NCBI GenBank assembly: GCA_027625915.1
Contig: JANTQA010000023.1
Span: forward strand, 23,746,001 to 23,810,000
Source of the DNA: Anaeramoeba flamelloides
Lineage: Eukaryota; Metamonada; Anaeramoebidae
Direction: 5' to 3'
Length of the DNA: 64,000 bases
The notes beneath the pieces were generated by a model. That model searched no databases, was not told the origin of the DNA, and saw only the letters and a program-made list of their open reading frames with translations. The stretch's first letter is position 1. The number at the start of each line of letters is the position of its first letter. This document shows positions 1-14,539 of the stretch, piece after piece. Made by a program: the position numbers and the translations under genes.

Positions 1-166
1 CAAATCAAAATCAAAATCAAAATCAAAATCAAAATCCGAATCCGAATCCAATTCTGATTCTGATTCTGATTTGAAAAAAAAAATAGAATCACAAGACAAA
101 GAAAAGAAAACACAATTAAAAATCAATGAAGAACACGATAATAAGATCGATAAAAATAAAAAATGA
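1..166 (+). CDS. C-terminal end of a gene entering from the left; KS/DS-rich tail
   Basis: Reading from base 2, 54 codons are open and end in TGA at 164-166. The peptide starts as a run of Lys-Ser pairs, passes through Glu-Ser and Asp-Ser pairs, and ends in a charged segment finishing HDNKIDKNKK. The codons are not a shadow of another gene, and A/T-rich spacer begins straight after the stop. The start and any recognisable domain lie outside the window, so no function can be given. KS/DS dipeptide tails are typical of disordered, phosphorylatable C-termini. The left limit is the window edge, and a chance ORF in simple repeats is the main alternative. Confidence 0.55.
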   Translation, partial: KSKSKSKSKSKSESESNSDSDSDLKKKIESQDKEKKTQLKINEEHDNKIDKNKK

Positions 167-1030
167 TTAACAAAATTGGGAATTTACAATCTGAAAATTA
201 ATTTGAATAAAAATTCAAATTAGGTTTCCGTTTTGATAGTAAAAAAAAATAATAATAATAATAGTTACCATAACAAAAATAAAAGAAATCTTGAAAAGTA
301 TAATAAGAATTATTTAATTTTCTCATAAGAAAAAGAAATTCAAATACGAATTTTATATACGTTCTAAATAATTTTGATCAGAATCAATAAATTTTATAAT
401 TAACATATATCGATTATTAGAACACGAGAATAATAAACCGGATTTATTTTTAAATAAAACAACAAAAATTATTATTATTTATTTGAATTAAATTGAAGCT
501 TGTGATTTTATCAAGATATTTCATCAATTTTATTTTATCGCTATAATAATTATATTTTTTTCTCTTTAGTATTTGCATTAAATTAAATAAAATTAAATTA
601 AAAAAAAAATTGGATTTTAAAAAAAGTGGGGCATTATGGGAAATTTATTTTTTGAAAAATTAAAATTTCTCAATTAAAGGTATTCCGAAATAAGACACCA
701 TCTATTCATAACTCTTAGAACAAATGTTTATTTTCTTCCGATTCAATTAAAACCATGGTTGATAATGAAATAGAACATTTTTCTAAATTGTTACCAATTT
801 TTATAATCAAGTGAAAAAAATATTTTTTATTTTCTCATTTTGATCCTCATAAAAATTAGATCAGTTAGCTTGGTGGCAATATACTGAACGTTCAGTATCT
901 TTCGTTCTGGATTAATATTTGCAAGGAAATTTAATTTTTTATCAATTTTAGAAGATTTTTTATTACTCAATACCCATCATTTTCAGCTACTTTCTTTTTC
1001 AATAAAAATTACGATTTTCATATCCCTTTT
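167..1030. other. gene-free AT-rich spacer
   Basis: No convincing ORF. It contains homopolymer A and T runs and, near 625-650, a short motif with the same GTGGGG core as the ends of repeat family G. Otherwise nothing recognised. Confidence 0.6.
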
Positions 1031-1039
1031 TTTTTTTTG

Positions 1040-1465
1040 TTTTGTGATTTTTGCTTTTTTTTTTTTTTCTTCTTTTTTTTTATTTTTTTTTTAAAAATTA
1101 AATTTGAAAAAAAAATGTCTGAAACTCCAAATTAACATTAAGAAACTTTAGTCATTGTATGTTCTTATAAAATTCATAGATTTAAAATTATAAAAAATCT
1201 TATTATCAACAATTTTAATTTCCTAAAGAAATTGAGAATTTTGCACGAGACGTTCCATGAATGGAGACCCAAAATTTTTTTAACATTTTTTTTTTTGAAA
1301 TTTATGAGTTTTTGAGGCTTTTCTTTCATGATTATTTACTCTAATACGAATTTTATTATTTCACATTATCTAAACAATCTTGGTTTGGTTGATTCTTAAA
1401 AATAAAGGGACTTTTTCATTTTATGCTGGGACCCTTTGAGTGAAATTGGAGTTTATTTTGCTAAA
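1040..1465 (+). repeat. dispersed repeat family A, copy A1
   Basis: About 400 bp that aligns, with many mismatches, to 30600-30990 (same strand) and to the reverse complement of 6780-7200. Shared landmarks are an AAATCTTATTRTCA block, an AAAGAAATTGRGAA block, a CCCAAA...TTTTTAACAT block and an end near TGGAGTTTA. No ORF. It looks like an old non-autonomous transposable element, but clean termini or target duplications could not be fixed. Confidence 0.6.
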
Positions 1466-1645
1466 AATTATAGTAAATATAATAATTATTTTTATTTATT
1501 TAATTAAAATTAAATAAATTCTTTTATCAAATCAATAAAATTAATCAAATAAATATATATTTCAAAAGAAGAATTTTGATAATATCCTATTTTATTCAAC
1601 AAAATATGCATTAGATGAATTTATATAAAAATTGAAATAAAAATA

Positions 1646-1842
1646 TAGTCAATTCCCGTTTTAAGACACAAACTTTGAAGAAAATTTAAGACACAAAAAA
1701 AATCTCAAATTAAAGTACATTTTCTGGAATTTTTTTTTACACAAATAATTTTATTAATATTTGAATTTTGTACCTTAATTTGGGATTTTTATTTTACCTT
1801 AATTTTCGTTGCAAGTTTGTTTATTAAAAGTTGAACTGACTG
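1646..1842. repeat. foldback repeat family B, copy B1
   Basis: Roughly 197 bp whose two halves are inverted repeats. The outer end on the right reads CAGTCAGTTCAACTTTTAAT on the minus strand, and the left end is a diverged version of the same. The arms then share the ACACAAACTTT and ATCTCAAATTAAGGTAC blocks. A TA dinucleotide follows the right end. Four further copies lie at 29688, 44030, 49607 and 57177. The size, foldback form and TA junctions suit a MITE of Tc1/mariner type. Confidence 0.75.
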
Positions 1843-1859
1843 TATGATGAATCAAACCA

Positions 1860-5432
<3,573 letters not shown>

Positions 5433-5860
5433 ATTGATATCAACCAATATATTTGCCTTTCTAATTAGTTATTTCAAAAAAAATTTTTTTTTATTTGTTA
5501 TGTGAAAAAATTTTTTGTTCTTAGAAATAGAATGATTTCATGGTCTATTTATTTTTAGTTTATTTTTTATTTTTTATTTTTATTTTTCCCAAGAAATTAT
5601 GAATAAATTTCTATTTGATCAATTTTGGTTTTTTTTATTTTCCACAATTTTAGTCAATTTTTGTTTTTGTTTTGCTTTAATAATTTAAAAAGAAATATTT
5701 CGATTTTCGAAGATTCTTAATTAATCAGAATCTTCATTGAAAAATAAAAAAAAGTTCAATTCGACAAAATTTCGATATGTCTTCTAGTTTTGATATAACA
5801 GGGCAAATGGTTTTTTAGAGTAATCTAAACCACAATTCAAAATTTTTAACACACTAAAAT
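5433..5860. other. 3' flank of HSP60
   Basis: T-rich flank with A/T polyadenylation-type sequence (AATAAA near 5603) but no distinct signal I would commit to. No ORF. Confidence 0.5.
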
Positions 5861-5869
5861 TCGATTTGT

Positions 5870-6400
5870 GAAGAAAAAAACTGATTTGATCTATTCAAGA
5901 AGATTTACCAAATTAGAACCATTCACTAATTGAAATGTTAACATTTGTTTATAAATTACAATACTCACAAAACAAAAAATAAAAAATTATCAATACAAAT
6001 AAATCATGGGTGTGTTAAAAATTTTGGAGAGAGCAAAACAAAATAATCCATTAGTAAATTTGTTTAAATTCTATTAGGAATATTGATCGATCAAATGGTT
6101 CGTTACTACCAACTAATTTTAACTGAGTTCTTCTATTTTGAACAACTCAACTTTAACCTAATATCAATGGTTGTAAAAAATTTTGATCTAAAGAAACAAA
6201 TTACTTAATTCAAGCAATGAAATGAAAACAGAAAAAACTAAAAAATGAAAAAATGATTTTCATATTTTACAAAAATCAAAATTATCTCCAATTTCAATGG
6301 AATTGTGTTATTTTGATTGTTTGGAACGTTTTAACTGTGTGAAAATTTTTGAATTTAAGTTTATTTGGTGATAATTGAATTTTTTTTTTAAATTTATCCT
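5870..6400 (+). repeat. dispersed repeat family F, copy F1
   Basis: About 530 bp related to 13690-14200, 19745-20340 and 25420-25980 on the same strand and to 29930-30400 on the minus strand. Shared blocks include an ATTGATCGATCAAATG-like segment (6083), an AACTCAA...TTAACCT...TATCAA segment and an AAGAAACA...TTACTTAA segment. Copies are well diverged and have no coding potential, so this looks like an old transposable-element family of unknown class. Confidence 0.65.
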
Positions 6401-6770
6401 TAATTTTACTTTTTAGAAACTTAAGATGTTAATCATAGAATTTTCGATTATATTTTCCATTTTTTATTTAAATAATGTTTTACATTCCTAAAAATAACAA
6501 TAAATAAAAACATAAACTCTCATTTGGGTTTTGTCTCACAAACAAATGACTTTTTTTTATTGGTTTATAATTCAGTATCACAAAAAAAAAATTGAAATTA
6601 TTTTATTTTTTCATTTCATTCCAAAATTTCAAGATTTTAATTAATTATTATGCAATTTTTATTATTATTATTATTTGAAGTCAGTCTTGGTTGATTTTAA
6701 TTCAATGGATTTTCATTTTTTTTGAGAAAATTTTCATTGAATTTCATAAAAGCCCAAATTTTGGGTTTTT
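6401..6770. other. gene-free AT-rich spacer
   Basis: A/T-rich with an ATT trinucleotide run near 6658. No gene or other feature seen. Confidence 0.5.
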
Positions 6771-6779
6771 CTTTTCATT

Positions 6780-7200
6780 TCTTTAACTTATTTTTATACA
6801 TTATAAACTCCATTTCACTCAAATGTACCATCCAAAAATGAAAAAGTCACTTTATTTTTAAGAATCAACCAAAAAAAGATTGTTTAGAAATACCACAAAT
6901 AATAAACTTCATATAAGAGTCAATAATCATGAAAAAAAAACTCTGAACAAACCATAAATTTCAAAAAAAATAAAATGTTAAAAAAAATTTTTGGGTTCCG
7001 TTCACTGGAATGTCTTGTTCAAAATTCTCAATTTCTTTAAGAAATTAAAATTGTTGATAATAAGATTTTTTACTTCAAAATATATGAATTTTAAAAGAAC
7101 ATACAAAGCTTAACTTTTCTAAATATTTATTTGGTTTTTCAGACATTTTTTTTTTTCAAAGTTAATTTTTAAAAAAAAATAAATAAGAAAAGAAAAAAAA
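6780..7200 (-). repeat. dispersed repeat family A, copy A2
   Basis: Reverse complement of family A. On the minus strand it shares the AAATCTTATTATCAACAATT block, AAAGAAATTGAGAATTTTG and the terminal GAAATGGAGTTTATA with A1. A1 and A2 resemble each other more closely than either resembles A3. No ORF. Confidence 0.65.
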
Positions 7201-7488
7201 AGCAAAAAGCAAATAACAAAAAAAAAAAAAATTACAAAATGAGAAAAAATGATTTTGATCTAAAAATTGAAATTTTAGTTTGATACGAGTAATGAATTAA
7301 ACTCATAGAATGTCTTCTATTTATTCAATAAAACTGCACCCCTTTGACTGAAAAAGAGTTTATTTTAAATTACAATTAAACTTTGAATTTTTTTTTAGTA
7401 ATAAGTCTCTTCTTCGCTTAAATTTGATTAATTAATTTGATTTCTCTTTTTTTTTTTGATAATTCAAATAAAAATTAGTTAAGCACTA

Positions 7489-7712
7489 CTGTTAATTGTA
7501 AAATATAATCATTAAAATTTCCATTCAAATTTTCCAAAAAAAAACATATCCTAAGAATTATAACAAATTCATCCAAAAACCCAACAAAAAAGGGAAATTA
7601 ATAAACAAAGCTCATTTTTTGAATTCAAAATGGGTAATATTACATGATTTAAAAATATATTTTTTTGTACAGCTAAATCAAAATTTGGTTCCCTATATTA
7701 TTGAACAAATAG
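7489..7712 (+). repeat. MITE-like element family K, copy K1
   Basis: About 224 bp beginning CTGTTAATTGTAAAAT after a TA dinucleotide and ending GAACAAATAG. The ends are imperfect inverted repeats of each other, of the form CTATTWRTTGYAAAATA. Related to K2 (9078-9305, opposite strand) and K3 (42366-42590). No coding sequence. It lies directly against element D1. Confidence 0.7.
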
Positions 7713-8216
7713 CATGGGAGCAAAAAAATTCATGATATGAAAATAATCCGTGACAAGATTTTAATTGCGTATATCAACAAAATTGTTGTGTAATTTCTTT
7801 TATTTAAAATCAAATCCTTTTTATAAATATTCAAAGTTTTAAAATTATAACCCACCCACTTATTTGAATAAAGATTACTGAAATTACACTTGTTCAAAAC
7901 GATATTCAATCAATCAAAAAACAAGAATAAAAATATATCAGTTTCCAAACGATGAGTAAACCTCTAAAAAACTTTATAATTTTTTCAAAAAAAGTAAATC
8001 TACTTGGGCTATCAAATATATACATGATTACTCTATAGACGGCCTCACTTCAATGAACTTTGGGTAGGTTTATTACTCGTTTTATAAAAAATTGGGTTAT
8101 TTATAAAAAGGATTTGAAATTGAATAAACGAAATTAAACTACAATTTTCATCAAATTAGCATTTAAAGATCGTACCAAGTATTATTTTCATGGCCGAGTA
8201 TTTTTTTTCACTGACA
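7713..8216 (+). repeat. foldback element family D, copy D1
   Basis: About 500 bp with terminal inverted repeats of roughly 110 bp. The outer right end on the minus strand reads CAGTGAAAAAAAATACTC. The inner parts of the arms share AAATCCTTTTTATAAAT and its complement. The middle carries ACCCACCCACTTATT and GGGTAGGTTTATTACT. Copies D2 (58453) and D3 (59497) share the same order. No ORF, so a non-autonomous DNA element is likely. Confidence 0.7.
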
Positions 8217-8221
8217 TTATA

Positions 8222-8452
8222 CTGATAAATTCAAATAAATATCTGACAATTTTTACTTCATTTTCCATTTTACAAATTTTTTTACACAAGCTTTGAAGAA
8301 AGTATTTTATTATTTTAAATGCTCAAAAACTTTGGGAAAATGGTTGTGTTTCACAAGGTTCTTTCTCTTGAGTTGTTTGAAAAGTTGAGATGTGAGATTA
8401 TAAGATGGGAAATTGAACTAAAAATTTTATTAAATATATTTAAATTTATCAG
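8222..8452 (+). repeat. MITE-like element family L, copy L1
   Basis: 231 bp that starts CTGATAAATTCAAATAAAT and ends ATTTAAATTTATCAG, with TA on both sides (bases 8220-8221 and 8453-8454). A second copy with the same termini and TA flanks is at 60938-61171. The size, inverted ends and TA duplication fit a Tc1/mariner-type MITE. Confidence 0.8.
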
Positions 8453-8668
8453 TATAAAATATTAAAATAAGAAAAATCAAAAATCAAAACAAATATTGTT
8501 TTATCATATTCATATTTTCAAAAAGTTTTTTATCCTTCTTATTACTCGATACTCCATAAAAGATTTTTGAATTATGTTTTCAAAGTCTATTTGGGTTTTA
8601 GTTACATTTTTATTTATAGATTTAGTTCTAATTCAAGAGTTACTCTTATAAAATCAAAATTTTCCATA

Positions 8669-9372
8669 CAGTGGTGTAAATAACCCGTGTTGACAACCTT
8701 TAACCCATTACGAAAATTTAACTCGTGTTTTTTTTTCAGACGTGGGTATTGGAAGACCAGAAATCACTTATAGATTCTTGGTTCATATCCAAATTGACTT
8801 GAGAGGTTAGATCTTTGATTAATCAAAATGGCACAATTATATTTACTGATTTTGTTTCAAAAATTTCATAATATTTACAAAATTTGAGGGATTAAATGAT
8901 TTTTTATAAAAATTCAAAAAATGAAATTATTCTCATTTTTTTGTCAAAAAATTACATTTTAATCTTTCCCATTCTTCATAATTCTTTTTTAAAATTTATT
9001 TAAAGAACCCAATTTCTTGTTTATATACTGTTTTCATCCCATTGATTGGTTTCTTTTATTTCTACAGTCAGCCTATACTATTTGTTGCAAAATAAATCGA
9101 AGAAATTTTCATTCAACTTTCCAAAATTGTAATTTATAAAATCATCTAACCATTTCAAATTTTTAATTCTTAAAACTAGCTTAAATTAATAATTTACCTT
9201 TGAGAATTGGGGTCTTAGATGTTTGATAATTTACTTTCATTCTTGGTATGTGATTTTATGGAAAGCTAAATGAAAATTTTGATCTTTTTATTTTACAATT
9301 AACAGTATTTTTTACATGAGTTAAATTTTAGTAATGGATTAAAATAAAAAACACGGGTTATTTACACACGTG
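8669..9372 (+). repeat. DNA-transposon-like element family C, copy C1 (contains nested K2)
   Basis: 704 bp bounded by TA on both sides. The left end is CAGTGGTGTAAATAACCCGT and the right end is its imperfect reverse complement, the inverted repeats extending about 55 bp. The inner part matches copy C2 (55985-56455) through CAGACGTGGGTATT, GGTTAGATCTTTGATTAAT and TTCTTTTTTAAAATTTATTT. Relative to C2 it has an extra block that is element K2. No transposase ORF. Confidence 0.8.
9078..9305 (-). repeat. MITE-like element family K, copy K2, nested in C1
   Basis: 228 bp starting CTATTTGTTGCAAAATAAA and ending ATTTTACAATTAACAG, flanked by TA at 9076-9077 and 9306-9307. Removing it plus one TA joins C1 in register with C2, so K2 inserted into C1 after C1 was in place. 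On the minus strand it aligns along its length with K3 at 42366-42590. Confidence 0.8.
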
Positions 9373-9579
9373 TATTCTAACTTTTGTTGAAAAAAAAAAG
9401 CTTAACTTTTACTAAGTTTTCCTGTAAAAAGTCTTGAAAATTATCTGAAGAATACGGAAGGTATGAAAACTTGAAGTTTTGTCAATTAGTGAGTTTTTTT
9501 TCAAGTGAAATGATAGAAACTTGGTTATTTTTTTATTTTTTCTTTTTATTTACAAATTTTTACTTTTTTTTTTGATTAA

Positions 9580-12099
9580 ATGGGAAACACAGAAGGCGAA
9601 GAGTCTTTACAAAAAAAAGATAAATCCAAAACTTCTAGTTCTCAAGTAAACGTATCAGAAACAAACACGAACAACACAACGATTACAGCTCATAGTGAAC
9701 AAACACAAACTCAACCAAATCAAAAGAAAAAAAATAAATTAAAAAAAACAGTAAAAGGGAAAGGTAGAGGAAAAAAACAGAGAGGAAGAGGAAGAGGAAG
9801 AGGAAGAGGAAGAGGAAGAGGAAGAGGAAGAGGAAGAGGAAGAGGAAGAGGAAGAGGCAGAGGAAGAGGTAGAGGTAGAGGAATCAATAGAAGAAGAGGA
9901 AGGGGACAAGGTACAACACAAATGGTTAATAATCAACAAAATCTGCAAATGGCAAACTACGGCTACTTTCAACAAGAACAAAATCAAAATTATAACAACG
10001 AAAATCAATTTCAAAACAACCTGACAGGCCAAACACAAATGTCATTTGAACAACAACTATTTCAACAACAACAACAACTAGAACAACAACAGCAAATTCA
10101 ACAACAAGAGCAATTTCAACAACAACAAATCCCCTTTGAACAGCAACAATCATTTGAACAACAACTATTTCAACAACAACAACAACTAGAACAACAACAA
10201 AAAATTCAACAACAAGATCAATTCCAACAACAGCAACAACAATTCCAACAACAACAATCATTTGAACAAAAACTATTTCAACAACAACAACAACTCGAAC
10301 AACAACAACAAATTCAACAACAAGATCAATTTCAAGTCGAACACCAACAGATTCAACAACAAAATCAATTTCAACAACAACAATTCTTGGAGCAACAACA
10401 ACAACAACAAGAGCAATTTCAACAACAACAATTCTTTGAACAGCAACAACAAATTCAACAACAACAACAGCAATTCTTGGAGCAACAACAACAATTCCAA
10501 CAGCGAGAGCAATTCCAACAACAACAATCATTTGAACAGCAACAACCAATACATCAACAACAACAACAAAAAAAAATTCAACAACAACAACAAGAGCAAA
10601 TACAACAACAGCAATTCCAACAAGAACAACAATTCTTACAACAACAACCAATACAACAACAACAGCAACGACAGCAATACCATCAAACAATAACACAGAA
10701 TCAACAAAAGACTAAAAATCAGATCAATCTTCCCATTTTGATACCGAAGAACGTAAAAATCCAAGAAAATGGTAAAGTTCAAGGGTTACTACCTAATTAT
10801 GAAAAGCAACCAGAATATTTACAAATGCAAAATCAAAATAATCTTAATTTAAACCAAACAATTGGAAGAGGTATAAGTAGAGGCCGAGGCCGAGGAAGAG
10901 GTAGAGGTGGAAGATTTGGAATGGAAAGTAGAAGAGGTCGAGGAAGAGGTAGAGGTAATTTCAGAACAAATATAGCATTATCAAATAATAACACAAATTA
11001 CAATATTCAACCCAAATCACAAATCCAAGTAATAAACTTTAAAAACCAAAATCTGAATTTAACTAAAAGTCAAAATACAAATCCAAATAATAATTTAAAT
11101 GTTATGAATTTCAATCCACTGTTAAAAAATAATCTCAAACAAGAACCAAATAAATCAGTAGTTTTTGATTTGAAAAGGAAAAGGGAATTGCCAGCATTAA
11201 AAGATGCGCTCGAAGGAGAACCGGATTATAACATAATAAAAGAAATAATTGAGCAGGGGTGCGATGTTAATGAAATCTATGAAAATGGATCAAATCCTTT
11301 GCTCATTGCAATTCAAAATAATCTTGATCCCAAGATTATTAAATTAATGTTAAAAAACGGAGCCGAGATTTATTCTGAATCCATTATTAAGAATTCCATT
11401 AAAATTAATGACAATCTTAATAATATTATTAAATCGCATTATGCACTAAATATTGATTTTTTATCTACTCTATTAAGAAGAGATTTCGCGGATCTTAAAA
11501 TTCAAAATGTACAATTTAATAAATTTTGGGTGCAATTTAGAATTAAAAATTTATTTGAAGGCGATCCTTGGTTTTTGATTCAACAATTAAAAAAACATGA
11601 AGTAACTCAATTAATGAAATGGGCATATTCTGGACTAATTGAAGACTTTGATATTATGAACTCAATTATTGAAAAATTAAATTTATCTGAAAAAACACAC
11701 GAAGAAAAATCAGGTAAATTTGGCTTATTAAAGGATTTACAGGCATTATTTTTCGATGAAAAGTCTAAAGATTTCACAATTATCATTGATGAAGGTATTA
11801 AACTTAAATTACATAAAATTGTCTTAATGGCTCGTTCCAAATTCTTTAGAAATTTAATTATTCAAGGTAATAACCAATTTATTATACCCATCGATTTGAA
11901 AAACAAACCAAAACATATTTGGAATAATTACGTGTATTTTATTTATTTTGATAAAATTAATGAAAAAATCACCAATTTTCAAGATTTAAAATCGTTTAGA
12001 GAAATTATTCTTCGTACAAGAATAAGTTTAATATCGAATATTAGATTGAAATTAATGGTTAAACTTTCAAAACTAACTCAATCAAAACAGCAAAATTAA
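9580..12099 (+). CDS. RG-repeat / polyglutamine / ankyrin / double BTB protein
   Basis: 839 residues in a single exon from ATG 9580 to TAA. Residues 58-108 are Lys/Arg-rich and dominated by Arg-Gly dipeptides, an RGG-type RNA-binding tract. Residues about 115-385 are Q-rich with FEQQ/QFQQQ blocks. A second RG block lies at about 428-465, followed by an N-rich linker. Residues 537-600 carry ankyrin-like helices (NPLLIAIQNN...IIKLMLKNGAEI). Residues about 625-690 look like a diverged BTB ending in LMKWAYSG, and about 725-800 carry a clearer BTB start, KDFTIIIDEG...LHKIVLMARSKFFRNLI. BTB domains dimerise and often recruit cullin-3, while RG plus Q tracts favour RNA binding and condensates. The combined role is unknown. 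Gly at position 2 could allow myristoylation, which is speculative. Repeat-rich frames on the opposite strand here are shadows. Confidence 0.87.
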   Translation: MGNTEGEESLQKKDKSKTSSSQVNVSETNTNNTTITAHSEQTQTQPNQKKKNKLKKTVKGKGRGKKQRGRGRGRGRGRGRGRGRGRGRGRGRGRGRGRGRGINRRRGRGQGTTQMVNNQQNLQMANYGYFQQEQNQNYNNENQFQNNLTGQTQMSFEQQLFQQQQQLEQQQQIQQQEQFQQQQIPFEQQQSFEQQLFQQQQQLEQQQKIQQQDQFQQQQQQFQQQQSFEQKLFQQQQQLEQQQQIQQQDQFQVEHQQIQQQNQFQQQQFLEQQQQQQEQFQQQQFFEQQQQIQQQQQQFLEQQQQFQQREQFQQQQSFEQQQPIHQQQQQKKIQQQQQEQIQQQQFQQEQQFLQQQPIQQQQQRQQYHQTITQNQQKTKNQINLPILIPKNVKIQENGKVQGLLPNYEKQPEYLQMQNQNNLNLNQTIGRGISRGRGRGRGRGGRFGMESRRGRGRGRGNFRTNIALSNNNTNYNIQPKSQIQVINFKNQNLNLTKSQNTNPNNNLNVMNFNPLLKNNLKQEPNKSVVFDLKRKRELPALKDALEGEPDYNIIKEIIEQGCDVNEIYENGSNPLLIAIQNNLDPKIIKLMLKNGAEIYSESIIKNSIKINDNLNNIIKSHYALNIDFLSTLLRRDFADLKIQNVQFNKFWVQFRIKNLFEGDPWFLIQQLKKHEVTQLMKWAYSGLIEDFDIMNSIIEKLNLSEKTHEEKSGKFGLLKDLQALFFDEKSKDFTIIIDEGIKLKLHKIVLMARSKFFRNLIIQGNNQFIIPIDLKNKPKHIWNNYVYFIYFDKINEKITNFQDLKSFREIILRTRISLISNIRLKLMVKLSKLTQSKQQN
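9781..9890 (+). repeat. GGAAGA hexamer tract encoding RG dipeptides
   Basis: An almost perfect run of the hexamer GGAAGA, with a few GGTAGA and GGCAGA variants near its end, coding for Arg-Gly. The third-position variants are synonymous, which suggests selection on the protein as well as slippage. Confidence 0.9.
10039..10690 (+). repeat. CAA-rich tract with a longer tandem unit encoding polyQ
   Basis: A CAA-dominated stretch organised into longer imperfect units of roughly 90-110 bp that encode FEQQLFQQQQQLEQQQ plus a variable QIQQQ...QFQQ part. The unit is seen near 10042, 10150 and 10260. CAG interruptions are scattered through it. Confidence 0.85.
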
Positions 12100-13680
12100 A
12101 AACGTAAAAAATTTAAAAATATTAATCTAATACCTAAATTTAATTAATTCTTTTTAAATTAAAAAAAAAAAAATAATAATAATTTTTACACAAATAATAA
12201 CAACAATCGAATTTAATCAATTCAAAATTAATTCTTTAAAATAAACAATTCTGATAAAAATATTATAAATTCTTACAAAAAAATCAAAAAAAAAAAAAAA
12301 AAGTCAAAATTTAATTCAAAAGTTGGTAAAATAAAAAGGAAAATTATGATTATAAATTGAAAGATAATATACAAAAAGATAAAATTATCAATTTTTTTTT
12401 AAAAAAAAAAAAATGAGTGTATATTTTTCTTTTAATATTAATATCTATTTTCTTTTTTGTATAACCCAATTTTTGACAGTAACTTTATAATATTTTCAAA
12501 ATAAAATTACAAAAAATAGATTGATATTCAAATATTAACCATAAAATTTTATTTAAAAAAAAATTGTATTCTCACGATATAATGATAATTATTTAAATTA
12601 TTAATAATAAAATTTTTTTTATTCGTATTTACCTTAAAAAAAAATTAATAAATTATTAAAAAAATTTCAATCATTTGTTTCAAAAGAGAAAAAAAAAAAA
12701 AAAAAAAAAAATAATATTCTGATTTTTTAAAGATTCAAAAATTGATTGAATAAAAAAAAAACAATAAAAATAAAACAAAAATCAAACTATTAATACTCTA
12801 AACATTTTTCATTATATTAACCTAATTTTTTTTTTCTAATCACAAAAAAAAAAAAATTACTTTTTCTTTTCCTTTTATTATCTTTTCATTCAAAAAAAAA
12901 AAGAACTATAATTAATAGTTTCCAAAATAAATTAAATACATTTATTAAAATATTTAAATAAATAATATCTGACTAGAATTATGAACAGAATTTAATTTTT
13001 AATTCAAAAAAATGAAATAATTAAAATTAAAAATATTTTGAGTTTCTAAAAATTATTTATATTTGTCTCACTCCAAATTGAATTAAAAAGAATATTTTTT
13101 ACTTTTTAATAAAATAAAAAAAAATTAAATTGGATTTTTCAATCTGAATATTAATAAAAAAAACAAATAAATAATATGTTATAAAATATTCAATTTTTAT
13201 TATAAAATCACAATAAAAATTTTTTTTGATAAGCATTAAACAAAAAAATAATTATAAAACTGAATAAAATAGTTATTTCATACTTGGTATGATTTTTTTT
13301 TATATAATTATATAAAAAAAAAAAATTCATTAGAAGCAATATTACAAATGAATGTGTAATATAGAAAATTGAAAAAAAAATAATATTTACATTACAAAAG
13401 AAAATTTGTTGTGTAAAAATAAAATAAAAAAAAAAAAAAGAAGGAAAAAAACATTCTTTTTTCATTAATAATTGTCAAAACAATAGATCTTGGATAAAAT
13501 AAAAGAAGATCATCCGTTATCATTAATTTGATAATGTAAAATCTTTAAGAAAGGGATTTATTCTTAATATTATTTAAAAACTTTTTTTTCAAAAAGGAAA
13601 AATAAAACAATTTAGCAAATAAATTCCAATTCAAAATTTTTTGCAAGCCCAAAATCCAATTTTTAATTAAAAAAAAGATC
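12100..13680. other. extremely AT-rich gene desert
   Basis: No supported gene. A/T content is among the highest in the window, with poly-A and poly-T runs. The minus-strand frame around 13208-13465 is an F/I/N-biased chance ORF. No repeat relation to other parts of the window was recognised. Confidence 0.6.
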
Positions 13681-13689
13681 ATAATTAAA

Positions 13690-14200
13690 TCGGTTATATG
13701 GTAAAATTCAAATTAGAACCAATAACTGATGAACAATGTAAATAAATATTTATTCATTCATATATCTCATAAAACAAAAAATAAGTAATTATAAATCTAA
13801 AAAAGAAAGCTAATTCAAAAATTTTAGAGTGAGCACAAAAAAAAAAATTTAAATAGTATTGGTAAATTTTACTAATAAAAACTGTTAGATCAAAGGTTAG
13901 ACAACACCAACAAATTTTATTTGGATTTTCTTCTGAAAAACTAAATTGTTACTTAATATCAATCATTCGAAAAAAAATTTACCCTTCGAATGAAAGGTAT
14001 TACATAATTGGAGCAAAGTAAACAAAAACAAATAACATCAAGCACATTAAATAATTTAATATTTTGAAAAAATCAAAAATATTTCCAATTTTCAGAAAAG
14101 TATTGTTGTTATTCTTTTTACTTGTTTTAACTTTCAAAAAATTTTGAATTATATTTTAATTTAAATAAAGAAAAAATTTCTATTTTTTAGGATTAGCAAT
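13690..14200 (+). repeat. dispersed repeat family F, copy F2
   Basis: Aligns with F1 through AATTAGAACCA, CTCATAAAACAAAAAATAA, a TTAGATCAAAGGTTAGACAAC block and TTACTTAATATCAAT. It is followed about 340 bp later by E1 and then G1. No ORF. Confidence 0.6.
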
Positions 14201-14539
14201 CGATAAAAAACTTGTTCTTAAAATGTTTTTTCATTTAATAAAAAATTCCTTTGTATTGATCGTAAAACAATTTTTTTTAAAATAAAAGAAATTAATTCAT
14301 CAAAACATTCATTTATTTAAATTATCAAAATTTTAATTTAATAAATGAAAATTTCAAAGAATTCTAATACAATATATTTTATAATAAATAAAATAATAAT
14401 ATCTAATAAATTGAAACAATTTTTTTAATAATTAATTAATGATATCCGAGAAATTATTTCACAATTTAAAATAGCAGATTTAATTTGATATTTTCATTTT
14501 TTCAATGAATCTTAACTAGAAAATTAAATCTAAACTCTT

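Noticed and set aside
9926-10696. Long minus-strand frame rich in Val and plus-strand alternative frame rich in Asn across the polyQ region
   Set aside because: Both are shadows of the CAA repeat in the BTB gene: shifting CAA by a base or strand gives N/T or V/L/C homopolymers.
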